Assembly: GCA_944390805.1 (NCBI GenBank)
Contig: CALXQW010000027.1
Location: 1-64,000 of the forward strand
Direction: 5' to 3'
Length of the DNA stretch: 64,000 nucleotides
Source: an uncultured Opitutales bacterium
GTDB taxonomy: Bacteria > Verrucomicrobiota > Verrucomicrobiia > Opitutales > Intestinicryptomonadaceae
Shown: one piece after another, positions 28,072 to 38,274 of the stretch
How the letters are laid out: each line of letters starts with the position of its first letter
Position numbering within the stretch: position 1 is the stretch's first letter
The notes under the pieces: generated by a model
What the model was told of the DNA's origin: nothing
The model's database searches: none
What the model saw: the letters and a program-made list of their open reading frames with translations, nothing else
Made by a program: the position numbers and the translations under genes

Positions 28072-28938
28072 TTAAATCTTCACGCCTTCAACAGATACTA
28101 TCTTGTTGAACGCAGATATGAGCCTCTTTGTAATCTCTCCAGGTTTGCCAGTGCCAATGGGCCTCTTGTCGAGCTCAACGAGGGGTATTATCTTGGCGGC
28201 GGTTCCAGTGAGGAAACATTCGTCGGCTGTCCAGACATCGTAGCGGGTAAAATCGCGCTCAACCATCTTGAAACCTTCCTTCTCGGCAAGCTCCATAACG
28301 GCTCTGCGAGTCATTCCGCTCAGATTGCCAGCGCTTGTGGGAGGCGTGTAAACAACGCCGTCGGAAACTATAAACACATTGTCTCCGCTGCATTCGGCAA
28401 CATTGCCCTCCTGATTCAAAAGCAGGCACTCACTATAACCAAGATTCTGCGCCTCTATCTTTGCAAGTATGTTGTTAAGATAGTTCAGGCTCTTTACCAT
28501 TGGCGGAAGCGCCGCATGGCTGTTGCGCCTTGTTGGAACGGTTATTGCCTTAAGACCGTTGGTGTAAAGCTCGTCAGGATAGAGCTGTATCTGGTCGGCA
28601 ATAATTACAAGCTGAGGATCAGAACATGTCAGTGGAGAAAGCCCCAATGCGCCCTTCCCACGAGAAACCACCAACCTAATGTATCCGTCTGTCAATTTGT
28701 TTTCGCGGCAGGAGGCGCAAACCGCGTCCATAACTTCCTGCTTGCTCCAGGGCATATCAAGACATATCGCACGGGCCGATTTAAAAAGCCTGTCTATGTG
28801 CATAGGCAATCTAAATACATTTCCGCTGTACAGCCTGATTCCCTCAAATATGCCGTCGCCGTAAAGGAAACCGTGGTCGAATACAGATACTTTTGCCTCG
28901 TCCTTATCGTAAAACTTTCCGTTTATATACACTTTCAT
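28072..28938 (-). CDS. ilvE: Branched-chain amino acid aminotransferase (class IV)
   Basis: A PLP-dependent fold type IV aminotransferase, 288 residues, that interconverts Leu/Ile/Val with their 2-oxo acids. Family features are 'VFDHGFLYGDGIFEGIR', the PLP-Lys segment 'MVKSLNYLNNILAKIEA', the Glu in 'NVAECSGDNVFIV' and the 'FLTGTAAKIIPL' phosphate-binding turn. D-amino-acid transaminase and aminodeoxychorismate lyase share the fold, but 'YIRLVVSRGKGALGL' favours IlvE. It is the last gene of the ispA-fabV-ilvE run, 25 nt after fabV. Confidence 0.88.
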   Translation of the reverse strand: MKVYINGKFYDKDEAKVSVFDHGFLYGDGIFEGIRLYSGNVFRLPMHIDRLFKSARAICLDMPWSKQEVMDAVCASCRENKLTDGYIRLVVSRGKGALGLSPLTCSDPQLVIIADQIQLYPDELYTNGLKAITVPTRRNSHAALPPMVKSLNYLNNILAKIEAQNLGYSECLLLNQEGNVAECSGDNVFIVSDGVVYTPPTSAGNLSGMTRRAVMELAEKEGFKMVERDFTRYDVWTADECFLTGTAAKIIPLVELDKRPIGTGKPGEITKRLISAFNKIVSVEGVKI

Positions 28939-28963
28939 TGTTCTTTTCCTTCTGTTATAAAAA

Positions 28964-30157
28964 TCAATCTATAGATACGTTTATGTCGGAATCCTTATTG
29001 TAGTCAACTCCGTCAACACCAAATCCGAACAATCCCAAAAACGCCTTCTTATAACCTTCAAAATCGGTAAGTTCTCCGAGATTTTCAGTTGTAACCTTGG
29101 GCCATATTTCAAATACCTGCTTTTGAACCTCATCGGAGAGCTCATAATTGTCCATTCTAACTCTCCCTTCATCGTCGAAATCGGCAAAGGAATCGTTGTA
29201 AAGCTGCGTGGCAAAGAGCCTCTGCATCTGCGCGGTGCAATCTTCATGGCAGCCCATCTTCTTCATAACCTTGTATAAAATGGATATGTAAAGAGGAACC
29301 ACCGGTATTGCGCTGCTAGCCTGCGTTACAAGAGCCTTGTTTGCCGAAATAAACGCCTTGCCCCTGTGAAGCTTCAGCTGAGCATCTATCTCCATGGCGG
29401 CGCGCTCAAGATCCTTCTTTGCCTGCCCTATGGAACCTTCCCGATATATCGGATAGGTCAACTCAGGCCCTATGTAGGAATACGCAACGCTTGCGCAGCC
29501 TTCAGCAATAACGCCGGCCTTGTCGAGAGCCTCCATCCAAAGCTTCCAGTCTTCGCCCCCCATAACTTTTACAGTGTCGGAAATTTCCTTATCTGTAGCA
29601 ACGGGAACTTCAACATCTATTATCTGCGCCTTGTCCGTATCCAAAGACTTGTTTACACAAGGTTTGCCCACCGTCTTTAAAACACTCTTGTACACCTCTC
29701 CTGTTTTGGGGTCTGTACGGCGCGGAGACGCAAGGGAATAGACAACCAAATCAACCTTGCCAAGCGGGCTTTTCTTTATAGCCTCTATGGCCTTCTGCTT
29801 TACCTCGTCGGAGAAAGCGTCGCCATTTATATTGGCAGCATAAAGACCAGCCTCGCGCGCGCGGCGCGTAAATGCAGCTGTATTGTACCATCCGGCGCTC
29901 GCAGGTCTTTCTCTTTCTACATCTGGCCCGCGCTCAAAAAACACCCCAACGGTATCCGCACCGCAACCGAAACTTGCAACAATGCGGCTGGCGAGCCCAT
30001 ATCCCGTGGACGAACCTATTATAAGCGCACTCTTGCAGCCATTTTTTATGGCGCCTTTTGATTTTACAAAAGCTATTGCATCGTCGACATTCTTCGCGCA
30101 GCCTTCAGGATGCGCCGTAAGACAGATAAAGCCTTTTATGCGTGGGGTTATTTTCAT
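28964..30157 (-). CDS. fabV: FabV-type trans-2-enoyl-ACP/CoA reductase (NADH)
   Basis: A 397-residue enoyl reductase of the FabV/TER family. The N-terminus 'ITPRIKGFICLTAHPEGCAKNV' matches the family. The dinucleotide-binding motif is 'IGSSTGYGLASRI'. The active-site Tyr-x8-Lys is in 'YREGSIGQAK', downstream of 'SYIGPELTYPI'. FabV catalyses the last step of fatty acid elongation and is intrinsically resistant to triclosan; TER relatives reduce crotonyl-CoA in fermentation. The choice between the two roles cannot be made from sequence, but no fabI is seen in the window. It lies 12 nt downstream of ispA. Confidence 0.92.
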   Translation of the reverse strand: MKITPRIKGFICLTAHPEGCAKNVDDAIAFVKSKGAIKNGCKSALIIGSSTGYGLASRIVASFGCGADTVGVFFERGPDVERERPASAGWYNTAAFTRRAREAGLYAANINGDAFSDEVKQKAIEAIKKSPLGKVDLVVYSLASPRRTDPKTGEVYKSVLKTVGKPCVNKSLDTDKAQIIDVEVPVATDKEISDTVKVMGGEDWKLWMEALDKAGVIAEGCASVAYSYIGPELTYPIYREGSIGQAKKDLERAAMEIDAQLKLHRGKAFISANKALVTQASSAIPVVPLYISILYKVMKKMGCHEDCTAQMQRLFATQLYNDSFADFDDEGRVRMDNYELSDEVQKQVFEIWPKVTTENLGELTDFEGYKKAFLGLFGFGVDGVDYNKDSDINVSID

Positions 30158-30169
30158 AATAAAATCTCC

Positions 30170-31063
30170 TTAATAAATTCTATTTTGCATGTATTCTATC
30201 AGGGCCTTGAAAAAGTCCGCCGATCCACTCAAAGCTCCGCAAAGCTCAACAGCCTCTCGGCTGAGCTTCTCAGCAATCTTGCGCGACTCTTCTATTCCGT
30301 ACAAGCTAACATAAGTCATTTTCTCGTTGCGCTCGTCGAGCCCAACGGGCTTGCCCATGGTTTTAGCATCGCTCGTTGCGTCTAGAATATCGTCTATAAC
30401 CTGGAAAGCCAAGCCTACTTTTGCCCCTATCTGGCGGGCAGCCTCAAGCCTCTGGGCATTGCAGCCGCTCGACAGCCTTACACCCATTGTAACCGCCGAG
30501 GTTATCAGAGCAGCTGTCTTGTTTGCATGTATGAAATTGAGCCTGTCAACCGTCATCTTACCCTCGCGCTCGCCAAGTATGTCCTCAACTTGGCCGCCTA
30601 TGAGCTTTCTGCTCGACGCGGCGTCGCCCAAGTCGCAAACTAAGTCTGTGGCAACCTGCGGATGATCTTTATAGGCGTCTGCCAAAAGCCAAAGGGCGTG
30701 TGTAAGAAGAGCGTCTCCGGCAAGGAGGGCTATGGGCTCGTCGAACTTTTTATGGCATGTTGGAACTCCGCGCCTGAGGTCGGAATTATCCATGCATGGA
30801 AGATCGTCGTGAATGAGCGAATAGGTATGCAAAGACTCTATTGCCACACATGCGGGCATTGGGTCGAGTTCCGACGGGAAAAGTTCGTAGGCCGCCATAA
30901 GCAGTATGGGCCTCAGACGCTTCCCGCCCACTTTCATGCTATATAGCATGGCTTCGTGCACTATATGCGGGCGCGTATCCGCCTTTGGAAGATATACATC
31001 TATTGCCTCCTCGACCTTTTTGCGTTTTTCATCGAGGAGCCGCTTAAATTCGTCCTTGGTCAT
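30170..31063 (-). CDS. ispA: Short-chain polyprenyl (farnesyl/geranylgeranyl) diphosphate synthase
   Basis: A prenyltransferase of the IspA type, about 297 residues. The first Asp-rich motif 'HDDLPCMDNSDLRRG' has the DDxxxxD spacing of bacterial short-chain enzymes and the second is 'VIDDILDATSD'. 'GGKRLRPILLMAAYEL' binds the diphosphate. It makes the C15 or C20 precursor for undecaprenyl carriers and quinones. I use ATG 31063; the open frame has six more codons from a TTG. First gene of a three-gene operon, divergent from the DUF1015 gene. Confidence 0.9.
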   Translation of the reverse strand: MTKDEFKRLLDEKRKKVEEAIDVYLPKADTRPHIVHEAMLYSMKVGGKRLRPILLMAAYELFPSELDPMPACVAIESLHTYSLIHDDLPCMDNSDLRRGVPTCHKKFDEPIALLAGDALLTHALWLLADAYKDHPQVATDLVCDLGDAASSRKLIGGQVEDILGEREGKMTVDRLNFIHANKTAALITSAVTMGVRLSSGCNAQRLEAARQIGAKVGLAFQVIDDILDATSDAKTMGKPVGLDERNEKMTYVSLYGIEESRKIAEKLSREAVELCGALSGSADFFKALIEYMQNRIY

Positions 31064-31195
31064 AAGTTTACACAGTTGCACTTAATACACCTTTTGTAAA
31101 GATATAAATTTTAACCTTTCCCGTCAATATCGGGTGAGTAAAATAGATATATGATTCCTTGCAAAACGGTGTAATTTGTGTATGTAGTCTTTTGC

Positions 31196-32422
31196 ATGAA
31201 AATAAAAGCTTTCAAAGGTTTAAGACCAATTCCATCCGAGGCAAAGGACATAGCCAGCCTGCCCTACGACGTTGTAAATTTTGAACAGGCCTGCCAGCAG
31301 GCCGAGGGCAAACCGCTGAGTTTTATGCGCGTTGTGCGTTCTGAGCTTGAATTGCCCTTGGGAACAGATCCGTATTCTCAAGAGGTGTATCTGCACGCCA
31401 AGGAGAACTTCCAGAAGCTTGTAGACGGCGGACATCTTGTAAGGGAGGACAAGCCCTGCATGTATTTATACAGGCAGCAGATGGGGCCATTTTCCCAGAC
31501 TGGCTTGGTTGCCACATGCTCTGCGGAAGATTACGATGCCGACGTTATAAAGAAACATGAGAAGACGCGCAAAGCCAAGGAGGACGACCGCTACAACCTT
31601 ACAAAGACCCTTAGAGTTAACACAGGCCCCGTATTCTTGACTGTCAAGGACGGCACCGAGTTAGACAAGATTGTTGAGGACAAGAAAGACTCCGACGCAT
31701 TGTTTGACTTTGTTGCCGACGACGGCATACGCCACAGCGTATGGAAGATTTCCGACGACGCACTTTTAGACAAGATAGTTAAGATATTTGGCAATATAGA
31801 CTGCGCCTACGTTGCCGACGGGCATCATAGGAGCGCCAGCAACGCGCGTTGCGCCAGAGATCTCAAGGCGGCTAATTCCGCGCATACGGGCAACGAGGAC
31901 TACAACTGGTTTTTATCTGTTATATTTCCAGCCGGGCAGTTGCACATACTTCCCTACAACAGGGTTGTTAAAGACTTAAACGGAAATACGGAAGCGGAAT
32001 TTTTGGAAAAGCTTTCCAAGGTATGCGAGGTTGTAAAAGACGGCTGCAAGGAGCCGCGCAAGCCTAAGGAAGTGTCAATGTATCTTGGCAAGAACTGGTA
32101 CACGCTGAAGTTTGGCAACACAGAAGGTCTCGATGCAGTGCGCGGATTGGACGTATCATTGCTTCAGGAGAGGGTTCTTTCTCCATTGCTTGCAATAGGA
32201 GACCCGCGCACGGACGAGCGAATAGATTTTGTAGGCGGCATAAAGGGAACTGCCGAGCTTGAGAGGCTGGTTGATTCCGGCAAAGCTGCGGTTGCATTTT
32301 CCATGCATCCAGTAACAGTAAAACAGCTTATGGACATAGCAGATGCCGGGCAGATAATGCCGCCAAAGAGCACTTGGTTTGAGCCGAAGTTGCGTTCCGG
32401 ATTATTCGTGCACACCTTCTAA
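31196..32422 (+). CDS. DUF1015 family protein
   Basis: A 408-residue protein of the uncharacterised DUF1015 family. It shows the typical N-terminus 'KAFKGLRPIPSEAKDIASLPYDVV', the 'YLYRQQMGPFSQTGLVA' strand and the central 'YVADGHHRSASNARCARD' motif (Asp-Gly-His-His-Arg), which recalls the GxHR turn of the ParB/sulfiredoxin fold. The biochemical role is not established. Family members often lie next to serine biosynthesis genes in other genomes; none is here. A GH20-like gene starts 6 nt after its stop, so the two form one transcript. ATG 31196 is chosen over a GTG six codons earlier. Confidence 0.85.
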   Translation: MKIKAFKGLRPIPSEAKDIASLPYDVVNFEQACQQAEGKPLSFMRVVRSELELPLGTDPYSQEVYLHAKENFQKLVDGGHLVREDKPCMYLYRQQMGPFSQTGLVATCSAEDYDADVIKKHEKTRKAKEDDRYNLTKTLRVNTGPVFLTVKDGTELDKIVEDKKDSDALFDFVADDGIRHSVWKISDDALLDKIVKIFGNIDCAYVADGHHRSASNARCARDLKAANSAHTGNEDYNWFLSVIFPAGQLHILPYNRVVKDLNGNTEAEFLEKLSKVCEVVKDGCKEPRKPKEVSMYLGKNWYTLKFGNTEGLDAVRGLDVSLLQERVLSPLLAIGDPRTDERIDFVGGIKGTAELERLVDSGKAAVAFSMHPVTVKQLMDIADAGQIMPPKSTWFEPKLRSGLFVHTF

Positions 32423-32428
32423 AAGGGC

Positions 32429-34192
32429 ATGGAAAGCGCAGAAGCAGGAAAGTCTATTTTGCTTATTCCCGAGCCGAAGAAATGCAAGCTCGGGAATGGG
32501 TATCTGCCATGGAACAAGGCAAAGTTTTCCTGCGACAAAGATGGCATGCCATCTGGCGAAAACCTCGTTTGCGTATGTCCCGACGAGAGCCTAAAGGAGC
32601 AGCAGTACAATCTTTCCATAGGGGACTTTGGCATTTCAATTTTTGCCGGAAGCGCAAAAGGAGCAAAGCTTGCGCTTCAGACTTTAAGGCAAATAGCGAT
32701 GCAGTCTGACGGGTTGGGGCTGCCCTACCTTGAGATATCAGACTGGCCAGACCTTTCAACGAGGGGTTTCATGCTCGACATAAGCCGCTGCAAGGTTCCC
32801 ACCATGCAGACTTTGGGGTTTCTTGTCGATATACTTGCGCTGTTTAAGTTCAATCGCCTTGAGCTTTACACAGAGCATACTTTTGCTTACAAAGACCGCG
32901 AGATAGTCTGGGCTGGAGCATCGCCCATGACGCCTGCTGAATACCGTATGTTGGACGGTTTGTGCAGGGCTGCCGGCATAGAGCTAGTTGCAAACCAGAA
33001 CAGTTTGGGGCACATGGAGCGCTGGCTCAGGTATCCGGAGTTTCAATATCTGGCGGAGAGCAAGGCGCCTTTTGTTGATCCGCTGGGGACAGTCAGGAAG
33101 TTTCCAACCACTCTTTATCCGGACGAGACCGCACTGGAGTTTATGGACGGCCTATACGCGAATTTGCTTCCGAATTTCACTTCGGACAAATTCAACGTTG
33201 GTTGCGACGAACCTTGGGAGCTTGGCATGGGCAGAAGTTCCGCCGAAGTTGCCGAGTTTGGCAAATACACTGTATATTTAAAATATTTGCTTGGGCTAAA
33301 CTCGCTTTGCAAGAAGTACGGAAAGAAGATGTACTTTTGGGCGGACGTCATAATGAAAGATCCAACATATGCCGCAAAGTTGGACTCTAGCGCCTCTCCC
33401 ATACTTTGGGGATACGATTACGACACAACTTTCGATAAAGACTGCGCTTATCTTTCATCACTCGGTTTAAATTACCTTGTAGCTCCAGGGAGCAACACAT
33501 GGAACAGTTTTGGTATAAGGCTTGAGACTGCCGCAAAAAATATAGCCGAGGCTGCTGAAGCTGCTAAGAAGCACGGCGCTGAGGGGCTGATGCTCACAAA
33601 TTGGGGGGACGGCGGCAACCACCAGCCATATTGCGCGATGTATCCTGCCCTGCTATGCGCAGCAAGCGCCTCATGGTGTGGGCAGACCAGGCTTGAACCC
33701 AAAAAACTTGCGGAGGGCATGAGCAAATTAATGTTCCGCGATGCAACCGGAAAGCTAGCCGCAGCCATAATGGAAATGGGCCGGATAGACCCGGCAAAGA
33801 ATTTGAGGAGCTACCACCATAGGCTTTTCTTTGCGGAGGATTCCGAAATAGACTCGCTGCGTTCAGATACGAACTCCATTGCGCTTGATTATATGGAGCA
33901 AACTTGGGCAGCGGCCATGAGGGAGCTTTCGCAATGCGCGCCTAAAAGTCCAGACGGGAAGATATGCATAGCAGAGGTAAAGCTCGGTTTGGACATGACC
34001 GCTTTTGCCATAAACCGCGCCAAGAACGATCCACACACAAAGACTTCTAACGCCAGAAGGAATCTAAAACTGATAGCCGCGGAATTTGCAAATGTATGGC
34101 TTGCACGCGCCAGATACGGCGGCTTGGAAGAGGCTCTATGCCGCATACAAAATGTAAAGCCGGAGCTCTTTGTTCACCAATATAACGTATAG
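32429..34192 (+). CDS. Cytoplasmic GH20-like beta-N-acetylhexosaminidase
   Basis: A glycoside hydrolase of the GH20 type, 587 residues, without a signal peptide. The N-terminal alpha/beta domain ends at 'AKLALQTLRQIAMQSDG'. The TIM barrel begins with 'RGFMLDISRCKVPTMQTLGFLVDILALFKFN' (in parts), and the catalytic Asp-Glu pair is in 'FNVGCDEPWELGMGRS', as in GH20 enzymes that use substrate-assisted catalysis. A C-terminal helical extension of about 120 residues follows. It would remove terminal N-acetylhexosamines from imported oligosaccharides. Linkage specificity cannot be told. It is paired with the DUF1015 gene, 6 nt upstream. Confidence 0.82.
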   Translation: MESAEAGKSILLIPEPKKCKLGNGYLPWNKAKFSCDKDGMPSGENLVCVCPDESLKEQQYNLSIGDFGISIFAGSAKGAKLALQTLRQIAMQSDGLGLPYLEISDWPDLSTRGFMLDISRCKVPTMQTLGFLVDILALFKFNRLELYTEHTFAYKDREIVWAGASPMTPAEYRMLDGLCRAAGIELVANQNSLGHMERWLRYPEFQYLAESKAPFVDPLGTVRKFPTTLYPDETALEFMDGLYANLLPNFTSDKFNVGCDEPWELGMGRSSAEVAEFGKYTVYLKYLLGLNSLCKKYGKKMYFWADVIMKDPTYAAKLDSSASPILWGYDYDTTFDKDCAYLSSLGLNYLVAPGSNTWNSFGIRLETAAKNIAEAAEAAKKHGAEGLMLTNWGDGGNHQPYCAMYPALLCAASASWCGQTRLEPKKLAEGMSKLMFRDATGKLAAAIMEMGRIDPAKNLRSYHHRLFFAEDSEIDSLRSDTNSIALDYMEQTWAAAMRELSQCAPKSPDGKICIAEVKLGLDMTAFAINRAKNDPHTKTSNARRNLKLIAAEFANVWLARARYGGLEEALCRIQNVKPELFVHQYNV

Positions 34193-34514
34193 CAAGAAAA
34201 GTTGCTGAATATAAATTGTCTATAAGTTGCGTAATTTGCTTTAAGGCGTTTGTTTGATCATAGATATAATAAAAAAAGCATTCCCCATAACCACTTATAA
34301 GGTGTGGCGCAAATAGCTTTGAAAATTATTTCTTAACTCCACCAGCCATGCGCGCACAATTTACTCTTCGAGAAATTCAACAAATATATACATAATATTT
34401 GTTTTATTCAAAAGCACTATGGCGAAAAATTCCTCACTATAAGAGGCGTATAAAGTAAGATTTTGTTGCGCATTAGATTTTAGAAAAATATATTATCCCG
34501 AAAAAATTTTTCCG
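34193..34514. other. Intergenic region between GH20-like and symporter genes
   Basis: About 320 AT-rich bases. I see no reliable gene, RNA or strong terminator. It presumably holds the 3' end of the DUF1015-GH20 transcript and the symporter promoter, but no convincing boxes or ribosome binding site stand out. Confidence 0.4.
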
Positions 34515-35795
34515 ATGCGTAAATTTCTGAAAAAATTGCACTGGCAGGTGGCAATCGCTCTTGTTTTGGCGATAGTACTCGCTGTCTTCATGAGGTGGAC
34601 AGGGCTCGACAAAACGCCATTTGGGGAAAGCACAGAAGAGTTTCTCTCCTTTATAGGCAAGCTCTTCATGAGGATACTCTCCATGATAGTTGTTCCTCTT
34701 GTATTTACGAGCGTCGTATGCGGCAGCATGAGCCTTGGCGGAGGAAAGCGTTTTCTTAGAATAGGCATAAAAACAGTTGTTTTTTATCTTGCAACAGGAG
34801 TTGCTGCAATAATATTAACGCTGCTCCTGGTAAATTTTATAAGCCCAGGAAGCGTATCAGCAGATGCTGCAAGAGGCATACTGGGAGATGCCGTCGGAGC
34901 AGCTCCGCAAATTAAGGCGGGAAAATTTGATTTGTCTGAATTTGTATTAAGAATGTTTCCGCCGAATATAATTCAGGCGGCGGCCGACAACACTCAGCTG
35001 TTGGGGCTTATAATTTTTGCCGTCTGCATAGGGGTGTTTGTCAATCTTATGCCGGAGAGACAATCGCACATACTAAAAGATTTCTTTAACGCCATCAACG
35101 CGCTATTTGAAAAAATTACCGGAGCAGTGATGCGCCTGCTGCCCATAGGGGTATTCGGTCTGACGGCGCCAGTTTGCATGAGGGCGGGCGGAGACGTAAT
35201 TGCACCGGTTTTTATGTTTTTTATAACAGTATGCCTTGCACTTATACTGCACATGTTTGTGGTGATGTCCATTATACTGCGCGTGTGGGGCATTTCTCCC
35301 ATAGCGCATCTTAAGGCTATGATGCCCTCTATACTTGCATCGTTTTCAACATCGTCGAGCGTGGCGGCACTTCCGGTTACACTTGAGTGCGTGGAAAACT
35401 CCGCCGGGGTACCAAAGAACATATCTGGCTTCACAGTGCCTTTAGGAGCCACTGTCAATATGAACGGAAGCGCTCTTTATGAATGCGCAGCAGTAATGTT
35501 TATATCCCAGTTATACGTTTCTGCGGGTGGTGAACCGCTTGGAATAGCTATGCAGTTTGGAATAATGGTGCTTGCCCTGCTCACCTCAATAGGCGTTGCC
35601 GGCATACCGTCGGCAAGCCTTGTAGCGATAGTGCTAATAATGGGAGTTGTTGGTATACCAGCAGAAGCCGTAGGGGTAATCTGGATGACAGACAGAATTC
35701 TAGATATGATGCGCACAAGCGTAAACGTCTATGGAGACACTTGCGCAGCTGTATGTATAGCCAAGAGCGAGAATTTTCCAGTTTACAAAGACTGA
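34515..35795 (+). CDS. Dicarboxylate/amino acid:cation symporter (DAACS family)
   Basis: A 426-residue secondary transporter of the GltP/DctA family. The re-entrant hairpin motif is 'FSTSSSVAALPVTLECVE', and the cation/substrate-binding helix has 'VPLGATVNMNGSALYE'; both are diagnostic. HP2 is near 'GVAGIPSASLVAIVLI', and the substrate Asp and Arg/Asn positions fall in 'WMTDRILDMMRTSVNVYGD'. It probably imports glutamate, aspartate or C4-dicarboxylates with Na+ or H+. C4-dicarboxylate uptake would suit the neighbouring succinate/propionate mutase genes, which converge on the same terminator. Substrate is not certain. Confidence 0.92.
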   Translation: MRKFLKKLHWQVAIALVLAIVLAVFMRWTGLDKTPFGESTEEFLSFIGKLFMRILSMIVVPLVFTSVVCGSMSLGGGKRFLRIGIKTVVFYLATGVAAIILTLLLVNFISPGSVSADAARGILGDAVGAAPQIKAGKFDLSEFVLRMFPPNIIQAAADNTQLLGLIIFAVCIGVFVNLMPERQSHILKDFFNAINALFEKITGAVMRLLPIGVFGLTAPVCMRAGGDVIAPVFMFFITVCLALILHMFVVMSIILRVWGISPIAHLKAMMPSILASFSTSSSVAALPVTLECVENSAGVPKNISGFTVPLGATVNMNGSALYECAAVMFISQLYVSAGGEPLGIAMQFGIMVLALLTSIGVAGIPSASLVAIVLIMGVVGIPAEAVGVIWMTDRILDMMRTSVNVYGDTCAAVCIAKSENFPVYKD

Positions 35796-35982
35796 CACAC
35801 CCATTTCTGCACAGTCTGCAAAGTGGCTATACTGCGTACCGATAAAAGTCTATCCTACAATAATCCAGATATAAATATATAAAATTTTCCGCATATTTTC
35901 CTGTATAAGCTAACAACAGCAAAATTAGGTTAAAGAAATAAAATCTTTACCAGTAAGATAGATAACAAAAAATATAGCAGAA

Positions 35983-36028
35983 ACAAAAAGCCCCCGCGGA
36001 GATTCTTTCCAGACGGGGGCTTTGTTTT
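35983..36028. terminator. Bidirectional terminator between the symporter and mutB
   Basis: Perfect 9-bp stem AAGCCCCCG / CGGGGGCTT (35988-35996 and 36014-36022). It is followed by TTTGTTTTT on the plus strand and by TTTTTG on the minus strand, so it can end both converging transcripts. Confidence 0.88.
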
Positions 36029-36063
36029 TACATGCGCAACCGCGCAAGTGTCAGATAAATAAA

Positions 36064-38247
<2,184 letters not shown>

Positions 38248-38274
38248 CTTAAAAATACTCCTAATTTTTGAGGT

